A stretch of 64,000 nt of DNA, taken from NCBI RefSeq assembly GCF_016805305.1, contig NZ_JAERQN010000001.1:1364001-1428000 (forward strand). The letters run 5' to 3'. The notes beneath the pieces were generated by a model, which was not told the origin of the DNA, ran no database searches, and worked only from the letters and a program-made list of their open reading frames with translations. The DNA comes from Falsiroseomonas ponticola. Its GTDB lineage: Bacteria > Pseudomonadota > Alphaproteobacteria > Acetobacterales > Acetobacteraceae. Of this stretch, positions 53,849-61,261 are shown piece by piece. The position numbers were made by a program, and so were the translations under genes. Position 1 is the first letter of the stretch, and each line of letters begins with the position of its first letter.

Positions 53849-53852
<4 letters not shown>

Positions 53853-54922
53853 GGCGCGGCCCCGGTCGCGCGGCGGCGCAGCAGCCACAGGAAGAAGGGC
53901 GCGCCCAGCAGCGCGGTGACGACGCCCACCGGCAGTTCCGCCGGCGCGGCCAGGCTGCGGGCGGCGAGGTCCGCCAGCACCAGCAGCGCCGCGCCCAGCA
54001 GCGCCGCGCCGGGCAGGACGATCCGGTGGTCGGACCCGAAGGCGAGCCGGACGAGATGCGGGACCACCAGGCCGACGAAGCCGATCAGCCCGGTGAAGGC
54101 GACGCCGGCCGCGACGGCGATGGCGGCGAGGATGACGGCGATGCGCTTGACGGATTCCACGGGGATGCCGAGGTGGAAGGCCTCCGCCTCCCCCAGCAGC
54201 AGCGCGTTCAGCGGGCGGGCGAGGGCGCAGAGCGCCAGCGCCGGCAGGCCGACCAGGATGGCGATGACCGGCAGCTGCACCCAGCGCGCGCCGGCCAGGC
54301 TGCCCAGCGTCCAGAAGGTGATGTCCCGCACCTGGCGGTCATCCGCCATGAAGATCAGCATGCCCGTCAGCGCCCCGGCCAGGGCGTTCACGGCGACGCC
54401 CGCCAGCAGCAGCGTGGCCACCGAGGCCACGCCGTTCACGCTGCCGAGCCGCGCCATCAGCAGCGTGGCGGACAGGCCGCCGAGGAAGGCCGCGACCGGC
54501 AGCAGCCAGAGGCCGAGCGTGCCGGCCGCGGCGCCGAACAGCGTCCCGCCCAGCACGATGGCCGCCACCGCGAACAGCGCCGCGCCGCCCGAGACGCCGA
54601 TCAGCGCCGGATCCGCCAGCGGGTTGCGGAACAGGCCCTGCATCGCCGCCCCGGCCACGCCGAGCCCGCCGCCGACCAGCGCCGCCAGCAGCACGCGCGG
54701 CGCGCGGATGACGCCGAGCACCGCGGCATCCCGCGCGAATTCCGCCGGCAGCGGCGCCAGGCCGAGGAGATCCGCCAGCACCGCCAGGAAGCCCGCCGGG
54801 CCGACCCGCGCGGGGCCCAGCAGCAGGCCGGCGGCCATCGCCGCCGCCAGCACCATCAGCCCGAGCGGCAGCAGCGCCAGGCGCGGGGCGCGCGGCAAGG
54901 GCATGGCGAGGGAGGTGCTCAT
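53849..54922 (-). CDS. hmuU: Heme ABC transporter permease
   Basis: The protein has 357 residues of the FecCD/BtuC permease family with about ten membrane segments. RAPRVLLAALVGGGLGVAGA and MQGLFRNPLADPALIGVSGG are family signatures; GFVGLVVPHLVRLAFG near the C-terminus contacts the ATPase. It forms the inner-membrane channel for heme from HmuT. Start ATG 54922 overlaps the hmuT stop (ATGA). Confidence 0.94.
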
Positions 54923-55788
54923 GCCCAGGGGCGCGGCGGCGGCGCCGGCAGGCTGGCCGCGGGATGCAGCAGCTTCGCCAGGTCATGCCGCGCATGGGCC
55001 GCGCGCGGCCCGAAATTCAGCATGTAGGCGCCATCCATCGCGACGGCGCGGCGCGCGGCGGCGGCCGGGGTCACGGCCAGCGCGGGGATGCGGAACAGCG
55101 CCTCCGGCCCGCCCGCCTCGGCCAGCGCATGGTCCATCATCACGATGACATCCGGCGCCAGCGCCGCCGCCATTTCCGCCGAGAGGGGACGGTAGCCGGC
55201 GAAGGAATCGATGACGTTGGTGGCGCCGGCCGCGCGCAGCATGGCATGGGCATGCGTGTCGCGGCCGGAGACCAGCGGCGCGCCGCGCGCGGTGGAGAGC
55301 ACGAAGAGCGCGCGCGGCCGCGCCAGGGCGGCGATGGGGGCATCGAGGGCGCGCCAATCGGCTTCCAGCCCCCGCGACAGCGCCGTGCCGTCCACGCCGA
55401 GCGCCCCGGCGATGCTGGCGATCTTGCGCGTCACGCCCGCCAGGCTCGCTTCCTCCGGCACGATGGTGACCGGGGCGCCGGCGGCGCGCAGCACGGCCAG
55501 CGCCTGCGGCGGGCCCGCATCGCCCGAGATCAGCAGCAGGTCGGGCGACAGGCCGATGAGCCCTTCCGGCGCGAGCGAGCGCAGGTAGCCCACCTGCGGC
55601 AGCCCCGCGGCCGCCAGCGGGAAGCGGCTCGTGCTGTCCACGGCGATGACGCGCGATCCGGCGCCGAGGGCGAAGACCGTCTCCGTCACGCCGCCGCCGA
55701 CGCTGACCAGCCGCGCCGGCATGGCGGCGGCGGGATGGGCGGCGAGCCCGGCCGCCGCGCCGGCCAGCAGGAGGCGCCGCGCGATCAC
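54919..55788 (-). CDS. hmuT: Periplasmic heme-binding protein
   Basis: The protein has 289 residues. The signal peptide is IARRLLLAGAAAGLAAHPAA; the mature protein is a class III periplasmic binding protein: RLVSVGGGVTETVFALGAGS, QVGYLRSLAPEGLIGLSPDL. It carries heme from the receptor to HmuUV. GTG 55788 overlaps the hmuS stop by 4 nt; the long open frame upstream is shadow. Confidence 0.92.
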   Translation of the reverse strand: MIARRLLLAGAAAGLAAHPAAAMPARLVSVGGGVTETVFALGAGSRVIAVDSTSRFPLAAAGLPQVGYLRSLAPEGLIGLSPDLLLISGDAGPPQALAVLRAAGAPVTIVPEEASLAGVTRKIASIAGALGVDGTALSRGLEADWRALDAPIAALARPRALFVLSTARGAPLVSGRDTHAHAMLRAAGATNVIDSFAGYRPLSAEMAAALAPDVIVMMDHALAEAGGPEALFRIPALAVTPAAAARRAVAMDGAYMLNFGPRAAHARHDLAKLLHPAASLPAPPPRPWA

Positions 55789-56819
55789 GCCGCCACCCCC
55801 GCCGCGGCCGCGTGGTGGTCCGCGATATCGGCCACCAGGCCGCGCCAGGATTCGAGTTCCGGCTTGCCCGGCTTGCGCGCGCCGAAGAGCAGGGCGACGA
55901 CCTCCCCGGCCGCATCCAGCAGCTCGATGGAGGTGACGACGCCATCCTCGGTCGGCTTCACCACGCGCCAAGCGGCGGCGACGCCGGCTTCGCGCAGATG
56001 CAGGTTGAAGCGGGGGTCCAGCACGTTGAACCAGCCATGCACGTCGCGCAGCGTGCTGACGGTGCCGGTGTGGATCTGGATGGCGCCGCGATTGCCGACG
56101 AAGACCATCACCGGCACCTCCCGCTCCGCCGCCAGGCGCAGCGCCGCGGCGCCGGCGCCGGGGTCGAGCCGCAGCGCCAGGTCATCCCCCGCCAGGCGGA
56201 AGGCCTGGCGGCGCGTCGCGCGGTGCTGGCGCAGCATGGGGAAGAAATCATGCGTGTCGCGCAGGCCGAGCCAGGCCTGGCGCAGCGCCGCCGCATCCAC
56301 CTCCCGCTCCGCTTCCGGCGGCTCGGGCGCGGTCGCGGCCTCGGGCGGCAGGGGTGCCTCCGCCAGGGCGAAATCGGCCATGATGCCCTGCCATCCGGCG
56401 TGGTCGGTGGCGCTGGTGGCGAAGACCTTGTGCATGGCCAGGCCGTCCCGGTCGAAGACCTGGATCGAGGGACGGTCGCCGCCCAGCGCATAGGCATGCG
56501 CCCAGCGCTGCGGGAAGAGCCGCAGGTCGATATCCGGGCCGAGCACCATGATGTGGCCAGGGCCGGAGGAGACATCGGTGTAGGTGCCGTGGCGTTCATG
56601 CACCGCGTGGTCGTTGCGGGTCAGGGCCATCACCTCACCCGCGCGCGGCAGGGCGCCGATCAGGCCGGCCCAGTCGGGCCGCAGCGGCGTGGCGGCGCCC
56701 GTCGCGCCGCTGGCGACCAGCGCGGCCTCGGTGGTGCCGAGGCGGAGCGCGGCGTCCCGCGCGCGCAGATGCGGCGTGGATCGCTGCAGGTCCCGGTACC
56801 GTTCGGCGAGTTCGGTCAT
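55785..56819 (-). CDS. hmuS: Hemin-degrading/heme-trafficking factor
   Basis: The protein has 344 residues of the HemS/HmuS/ChuX family, built from two similar halves (HERHGTYTDVSSGPGHIMVL in the first, GNRGAIQIHTGTVSTLRDVH in the second). HmuS binds cytoplasmic heme and either passes it on or degrades it to release iron. Start ATG 56819 is preceded by AAGGAGACC; the 16-residue extension upstream comes from a 15-bp direct repeat. It follows tonB in the operon. Confidence 0.93.
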   Translation of the reverse strand: MTELAERYRDLQRSTPHLRARDAALRLGTTEAALVASGATGAATPLRPDWAGLIGALPRAGEVMALTRNDHAVHERHGTYTDVSSGPGHIMVLGPDIDLRLFPQRWAHAYALGGDRPSIQVFDRDGLAMHKVFATSATDHAGWQGIMADFALAEAPLPPEAATAPEPPEAEREVDAAALRQAWLGLRDTHDFFPMLRQHRATRRQAFRLAGDDLALRLDPGAGAAALRLAAEREVPVMVFVGNRGAIQIHTGTVSTLRDVHGWFNVLDPRFNLHLREAGVAAAWRVVKPTEDGVVTSIELLDAAGEVVALLFGARKPGKPELESWRGLVADIADHHAAAAGVAA

Positions 56820-56832
56820 GGCTGGTCTCCTT

Positions 56833-56876
56833 GTGAAGGCAGGCGGGGTGAAGGCAGGCGGGGTCACCGCAGGCGG
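56833..56876. repeat. 15-bp direct repeat at the tonB-hmuS junction
   Basis: GTGAAGGCAGGCGGG occurs at 56833-56847 and 56848-56862, followed by a degenerate third copy that includes the tonB stop codon. It fills most of the 44-nt gap between tonB and hmuS and may come from slippage. Confidence 0.75.
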
Positions 56877-57775
56877 AAATGGACGGGGACCTCGACCCAG
56901 GCCGCGATGCGCTGGCCATCGCGGGAGGCGGGTTCGAAGGCCCAGCGCCGCACGGCGGCGAGTGCCGCCGAATCGAGGATGGCGTGGCCCGAGGAGCGCA
57001 GGACGAGCGTCTCCGTCGGATCGCCGCTGGGGTCGAGCAGCGCGCGCACGACGACGGTGCCGGCGAGGTCGAGTTCGATGGCGCGCGCGGGATAGGCGGG
57101 CGGGCTGGGCGGGCGGCGGAAGCGGGGCGCGGTGATCAGCGGCGGGCCGGGCGCCACGGAAGGGGCCTCCGCGGCCGGGGCGCGCGCGGGCAGGGGGGCC
57201 TCGCCTTCGCCCCGCGCGGCGGTGGCGGGCCCCGCGGCGCCGTCACGCGCGGGGCGGCGCGGCGGGGCGGCGGGGCGTGGCGCCGGGGCGGCCTCGGCGG
57301 CGCGGGTACGGCGCGGGGGCTCCGCGGGGGCGGGATCGGGCAGGGGGGACGCCGCGACGGGCGTCGGGGGTTCCGCGGGGGCGGGATCGGGCAGGGGGGA
57401 CGCCGCGACGGGCGTCGGGGGTTCCGCGGGCGCGGGCTCGGGCAGGGGGGCAGCTGTGGCGGGTGGCGGCGGGACAGGGTCGGCCGCGGCCTCGGCCGGG
57501 GAGGTGGCGTCGGGGGAGGCGACGTCGGAGGAGGGGGCGGCGGGCTCCGGCGCCACCGCGCCGTCGCCAAGGGCCAGGACGAGTTCGACCGAGGGCATGC
57601 TGGCAGGGGCCTCGGGGCCGCGCGCGGCCGGCGCCAGCATGATGGCGGCGCCGGCCGCGGCATGCAGGAACAGCGCGCCCGCGATGGCGGCGGGACGGGC
57701 GCCGCTGCCCGGCCGCCCGCGGCCGGCCAGCGCATCGTCCCGTTCCACCATCTCCATCGTGGCCGCGAACGCCAT
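56864..57775 (-). CDS. tonB: TonB energy-transducing protein
   Basis: The protein has 303 residues. One membrane segment (AAIAGALFLHAAAGAAIMLA, residues 29-48) anchors it in the inner membrane; residues 75-225 are a Pro/Ala-rich periplasmic linker with three PLP(D/E)PAPAEPP repeats; the C-terminal domain has YPARAIELDLAGTVVVRALL and AALAAVRRWAFEPAS, the TonB/TolA fold that contacts the receptor TonB box. It is encoded inside the heme operon, so it probably serves HmuR. exbB and exbD are not in the window. Confidence 0.9.
   Translation of the reverse strand: MAFAATMEMVERDDALAGRGRPGSGARPAAIAGALFLHAAAGAAIMLAPAARGPEAPASMPSVELVLALGDGAVAPEPAAPSSDVASPDATSPAEAAADPVPPPPATAAPLPEPAPAEPPTPVAASPLPDPAPAEPPTPVAASPLPDPAPAEPPRRTRAAEAAPAPRPAAPPRRPARDGAAGPATAARGEGEAPLPARAPAAEAPSVAPGPPLITAPRFRRPPSPPAYPARAIELDLAGTVVVRALLDPSGDPTETLVLRSSGHAILDSAALAAVRRWAFEPASRDGQRIAAWVEVPVHFRLR
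57321..57450 (-). repeat. 51-bp tandem repeat in the tonB linker
   Basis: Two essentially identical 51-nt copies (57321-57371 and 57372-57422) are followed by a partial third from 57423. They encode 17-residue units PLPDPAPAEPPTPVAAS of the Pro-rich linker. The near identity at DNA level means the expansion is recent or maintained by conversion. Confidence 0.88.
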
Positions 57776-57789
57776 GTCCCGGCCCGGCT

Positions 57790-60000
57790 TCAGAACCGGA
57801 TCGTCATGTTGACCGCGGCGTAGCGGCCGGGCTGGGCGTAGAGGTCGCGCAGCGGCGCGTTGGACGCCAGCCCGGCCACGTCCGAGGTCAGGAAGTAGCG
57901 CGCATTGGTGACGTTGAAGAGGCCGGCATTGACGGTGACGCTCTCGTTGAAGTCGTAGCGCGCGGCCAGGTCGAGCACCGCATAGGCGGGCGCCTTGAAG
58001 GCGGTGGCATCGGCGGTGCGCCGGTTGCGGAGCGCGCCGGTCAGGTTCGCTTCCAGGCCGAGGCCGTTCTCCCCCTGCCAGGCGATGCCGAGCGCGCCGC
58101 GGGCGGGATCGACGCCGTCGAGCGGCCGGTCGGTCTCCAGGTTCTCGCCGATCGCCAGCGCGGAGGAGGCCCGCACCCGCAGGCTCGGCGTCACGCGGAA
58201 TTCGCCGCGCGCCTCGGCGCCGTAGATCTGGGCATTGCCGATGTTCTGGTACTGGAAGACCTGCAGGCCGCCGGAGGATGCCAGCGTGCGCGTGGTGATG
58301 AAGTCCGTGTAGCGGTTGAAGAAGGCGGCGACCTGGAAGGAGGAGCCATCGGCGAAGCGGCCGCGCAGCCCGCCCTCGAAGCTGTCCACGTATTCCGGCT
58401 GCAGGTCGCCATTGGGGATGATGGTGTAGCCGAAGGTGCGGTTGGTGAAGCCGAAATTGGCCGTGTCGTAGGGCGGCGCGCGGAAGCCGCGGGCATACTG
58501 GCCGTAGAGCGAATAGGTATCGTCCAGGCGATAGGTGATGCCGAGCTTGGGGGAGAGCGCGACGGCATCGAGGTCCCGCACCGAGACCGCCGCGCCGCTC
58601 TGCGCGGAGCGCAGGAAATCCGCATCCACGCTGGCGCGCAGGCTGTAGGTATCCAGCCTGAGCGCGGGCAGGAAGGTGAAGCGCCCGTAGCTGAACTCAT
58701 CCTGCAGGTAGAGCCCGGCCTGGTGCGTGGTGGTGTCGGGGAAGTTCTTGTTGGGATAGGTCTCGCCGGAGATGGTGGTGGAGACGACGCCTGTCTGCGT
58801 GTTGACCTCCGAGCGGTCCCGCGGGCGGGAGGTCTCGATCCGGTCGATGCTGAAGCCGTAGGTCAGGCGATGCGTCGTGCCGAAGGCCTCGATGGCGTTG
58901 CGCAGCTGCAGGTCGGCGCCGAAGATGCTCTGGATCTGCTCGGTTTCCGTGTAGCGCAGCCGGTTGGCGGCGGAGGTCGCCGGGTTGCCGGCGCCGACAT
59001 AGCGGCGCTGCGTCGTCACCTCCGACCGGTCGAGCCGCGACCAGTGGAAGTTCAGGTCCATCGAATCCGCGAAGAGGACCGGCGCGTTGCGGCTGTAGTC
59101 CAGCTGCAGGCGCCCGCGCGTGGTCGTGTCGTCGCCCAGGCTGGACTGCACGGTGGTGGCGGCGGCGCCGCTGCCGGTGGTGCTGCGGTCCGTGCGCAGG
59201 TCCGTCTCCGTCTCCCGCACGAAGATCTCGCCCGTCAGGCGGAAGGTATCGACGGGCGTCGCGCGCCACACCGCGCGGCCGAGGAAGGAGTTGACGGTGT
59301 AGTCCTGCCCGTTCGCCGCGAGGTTGCCGTTGGGCTGGATCTCATGCCCGTCGCGGCGCGTGTAGATGCCGAGCACGTCCACGTCGCCATGCCGCGCCGC
59401 CGCCGTCAGGCTTTCGGAGAAGGAGAGGTCGGCGCCCGAATAGCCCGTGCGCAGCGCCGCGTACCAGTTGCGCCCGACGGCATCGAGGTAGTCGGACGGA
59501 TCCTTCGTGATGTAGTTCACCACGCCGCCGATCGCGTCCGAGCCGTAGAGCGCGGAGGCGGGGCCGCGGACGATCTCCAGCCGCCGGACATTCTCCAGGT
59601 CCACGAAGTCGCGCGTGAAGGTGCCGGCGCCGATGTTGCTTTCCGGGAAGTCGGGCAGGCGCACGCCATCGGTCAGCACGCGCACGCGGTTGTCGCCGAT
59701 GCCGCGGATGACGAAGTTGCCGCCGCCGCCGCGGATGGGGTTGTTGGAGAAGGAGACGCCGGGTTCGTACCGGACGGCATCCTGCGGGCGCACGGCGTTC
59801 TGGCGCTCGAGCTGCCGGGAATCGATGACGGTGACGGTCGCGGGCACGTCGGCGAGGGGCCGCGCGGCGCGCGTCGCCGTGGAGGTCACGGCATCGAGCG
59901 CCGTGGCGCCGCCCCCTGGGCTTTCCTGCGCCTGCAGCGCGAAGGGTGCGGCGAGGACGGCCGCGGCAATGAAGCGGCCGGTGGCGGCGGGCGTTGTCAT
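57790..60000 (-). CDS. hmuR: TonB-dependent heme receptor
   Basis: The protein has 736 residues. After the signal peptide (FIAAAVLAAPFALQAQ) a TonB-box-like stretch precedes the plug (ADVPATVTVIDSRQLERQNA; GPASALYGSDAIGGVVNY). The barrel contains the heme/hemoglobin receptor features YARGFRAPPYDTANFGF and NPNGDLQPEYVDSFEGGLRG-type blocks, and ends in Phe (MTIRF). It takes up heme across the outer membrane. Start ATG 60000; the 5' region holds two Fur-like boxes and a promoter. It heads the operon. Confidence 0.9.
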   Translation of the reverse strand: MTTPAATGRFIAAAVLAAPFALQAQESPGGGATALDAVTSTATRAARPLADVPATVTVIDSRQLERQNAVRPQDAVRYEPGVSFSNNPIRGGGGNFVIRGIGDNRVRVLTDGVRLPDFPESNIGAGTFTRDFVDLENVRRLEIVRGPASALYGSDAIGGVVNYITKDPSDYLDAVGRNWYAALRTGYSGADLSFSESLTAAARHGDVDVLGIYTRRDGHEIQPNGNLAANGQDYTVNSFLGRAVWRATPVDTFRLTGEIFVRETETDLRTDRSTTGSGAAATTVQSSLGDDTTTRGRLQLDYSRNAPVLFADSMDLNFHWSRLDRSEVTTQRRYVGAGNPATSAANRLRYTETEQIQSIFGADLQLRNAIEAFGTTHRLTYGFSIDRIETSRPRDRSEVNTQTGVVSTTISGETYPNKNFPDTTTHQAGLYLQDEFSYGRFTFLPALRLDTYSLRASVDADFLRSAQSGAAVSVRDLDAVALSPKLGITYRLDDTYSLYGQYARGFRAPPYDTANFGFTNRTFGYTIIPNGDLQPEYVDSFEGGLRGRFADGSSFQVAAFFNRYTDFITTRTLASSGGLQVFQYQNIGNAQIYGAEARGEFRVTPSLRVRASSALAIGENLETDRPLDGVDPARGALGIAWQGENGLGLEANLTGALRNRRTADATAFKAPAYAVLDLAARYDFNESVTVNAGLFNVTNARYFLTSDVAGLASNAPLRDLYAQPGRYAAVNMTIRF

Positions 60001-60152
60001 CGGGGGCTTCGATCCTTCGGACGGGCAGTGCGAGACGGGCGTGCGGCGGGCTGACGAAGGCGCGCCCGGCGGCCGCGATGGCCGCGGGCGTCCGCGCATC
60101 CGCGGATCCCCCGGCGGTGGCCCGGCATGGGCCGGTCCTGCCCGGTCTATCA

Positions 60153-60171
60153 GCGAATGCGAATCAGTCGC
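60153..60171. promoter_or_regulatory. Fur-like box, downstream site
   Basis: GCGAATG-CGAAT-CAGTCGC has a 7-5-7 palindrome with one mismatch and aligns with the Fur box GATAATG-ATAAT-CATTATC. It lies about 14 nt downstream of the predicted -10 box of hmuR on the minus strand. Confidence 0.65.
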
Positions 60172-60184
60172 AACAATTGTGCCG

Positions 60185-60213
60185 CTGGTAAACTGCCGGT
60201 CATGCCGGGTCAA
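60185..60213 (-). promoter_or_regulatory. hmuR promoter
   Basis: On the minus strand TTGACC (60213-60208), a 17-nt spacer and TACCAG (60190-60185) form a promoter-like pair, framed by the two Fur-like boxes. This would give an untranslated leader of roughly 175-180 nt before the hmuR start. Confidence 0.5.
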
Positions 60214-60217
60214 GATA

Positions 60218-60236
60218 GCGAATGCGAGTCATTCGC
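60218..60236. promoter_or_regulatory. Fur-like box, upstream site
   Basis: GCGAATG-CGAGT-CATTCGC is a perfect 7-bp palindrome around 5 nt, aligning with the 19-bp Fur box. It directly precedes the predicted -35 box of hmuR. Iron-loaded Fur on both sites would repress the heme operon. Confidence 0.75.
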
Positions 60237-60304
60237 AAATTGTGAGGGAAAGCCGGCGCCGCCCGTGGCGCCTGGGCGGGGCGGGGATGTTGGCCAGGGG
60301 TGGC

Positions 60305-60340
60305 GAAGGCGCCGGCCGGTGGTGACGGCCCGGCGCCTTC
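60305..60340. terminator. Hairpin after the small secreted protein gene
   Basis: GAAGGCGCCGG (60305-60315) and CCGGCGCCTTC (60330-60340) form an 11-bp stem just downstream of the minus-strand stop at 60351. There is no T-run. It separates this gene from the heme operon promoter; 60237-60304 shows nothing else. Confidence 0.5.
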
Positions 60341-60350
60341 AGCCGTTTCC

Positions 60351-60716
60351 TCAGCGCCGCGCGGTGCCGGGATTGCCGTCCAGCGGCGCGCCGTGATGGC
60401 CCTCGCCCACCTGGCCGAGTTCGCTGTTGAAGCGCAGGATGTAGACCGGCCCGCCGCCATAGGCGGGGCGGCCCGCGCCATAGGTGACGCGGTATTCGCC
60501 GTTCTGCTGCTGCTCCACCCGCGCGACGTCGCCGCCGACCACGGGCATGCAGTTCATGCTGTACACGACTTCGGTGTTCTCGCCGGAGCCGCGCACTTCC
60601 TGCACCTGGCAGCTCATCAGCGTGCCCGGGGCATTGGGGCGGGCGGGGGCGGTCTGGGCGAGCAGCGGCGCGGCGGAGAGCAGCAGCGCCGCGGCGCCGA
60701 GGGCAACGGTCTTCAT
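60351..60716 (-). CDS. Small secreted protein of unknown function
   Basis: The protein has 121 residues. MKTVALGAAALLLSAAPLLA is a signal peptide. The mature part has two cysteines (MSCQVQEV and SMNCMPVV), which may form a disulfide, and a compact sequence including YRVTYGAGRPAYGGGPVYIL. I do not recognise the family. It lies upstream of the heme operon on the same strand, separated by a hairpin and the Fur-controlled promoter. Confidence 0.65.
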   Translation of the reverse strand: MKTVALGAAALLLSAAPLLAQTAPARPNAPGTLMSCQVQEVRGSGENTEVVYSMNCMPVVGGDVARVEQQQNGEYRVTYGAGRPAYGGGPVYILRFNSELGQVGEGHHGAPLDGNPGTARR

Positions 60717-60867
60717 GATGCGGTATCCCTTGCGATGACCGGTCGCCGCCCTGCGGCGGTCCGGGTGGTGCGGGCCGGATGCGGCCGCCCGCTGCGCCGA
60801 TGGCGGGCGGCATGCCGCCCGGGCCAGGAGAGGGCCGCAGCCGCGCAGCGCGGCGGGCCGAGGGGGA

Positions 60868-61260
60868 TCATCGCTGCCGCTCCTGCCAATCCATCAGGCA
60901 GACCAGCAGCCAGGCGCCGACGAGGCCGAGATGCTCGTGGAAGGCATTCGCCGTCATGAAGCGGGGCAGGCCCGGCGGCATCTCCCAGAACCGGTTGGCG
61001 ACGAAGGTGGCGGCTAGGGTGAAGAGGCCGAGCGCCAGCGCGCCGAGCCACCGCGCCCGTCCCGACAGCACCAGCGCGGAGGCGCCGAGTTCGAGGAGGA
61101 TGGTGCCCGTGGCGACGAGCGCCGGCAGGGGAAGGCCGAATTGCGTGGCCTCCGCCACCGCGCCCTCGAAGTCGAGCAGCTTGGTGAACCCGCCCTGGAG
61201 ATAGGCGGCGCAGAGCGCGAGGAGGGCGATCCAGCGCAGCGCGGGGGTGGCGGCGCCCAT
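60868..61260 (-). CDS. DoxX family membrane protein
   Basis: The protein has 130 residues and four membrane segments. LLALCAAYLQGGFTKLLDFE matches the first DoxX helix, followed by FGLPLPALVATGTILLELGA and a C-terminal HEHLGLVGAWLLVCLMDWQ. DoxX-like proteins occur with quinone or thiol-redox systems; the role here is unknown. Start ATG 61260 is 1 nt from the amidohydrolase stop, so the two are probably cotranscribed. The 150 nt after it hold no gene I can support. Confidence 0.82.
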   Translation of the reverse strand: MGAATPALRWIALLALCAAYLQGGFTKLLDFEGAVAEATQFGLPLPALVATGTILLELGASALVLSGRARWLGALALGLFTLAATFVANRFWEMPPGLPRFMTANAFHEHLGLVGAWLLVCLMDWQERQR

Positions 61261-61261
61261 C

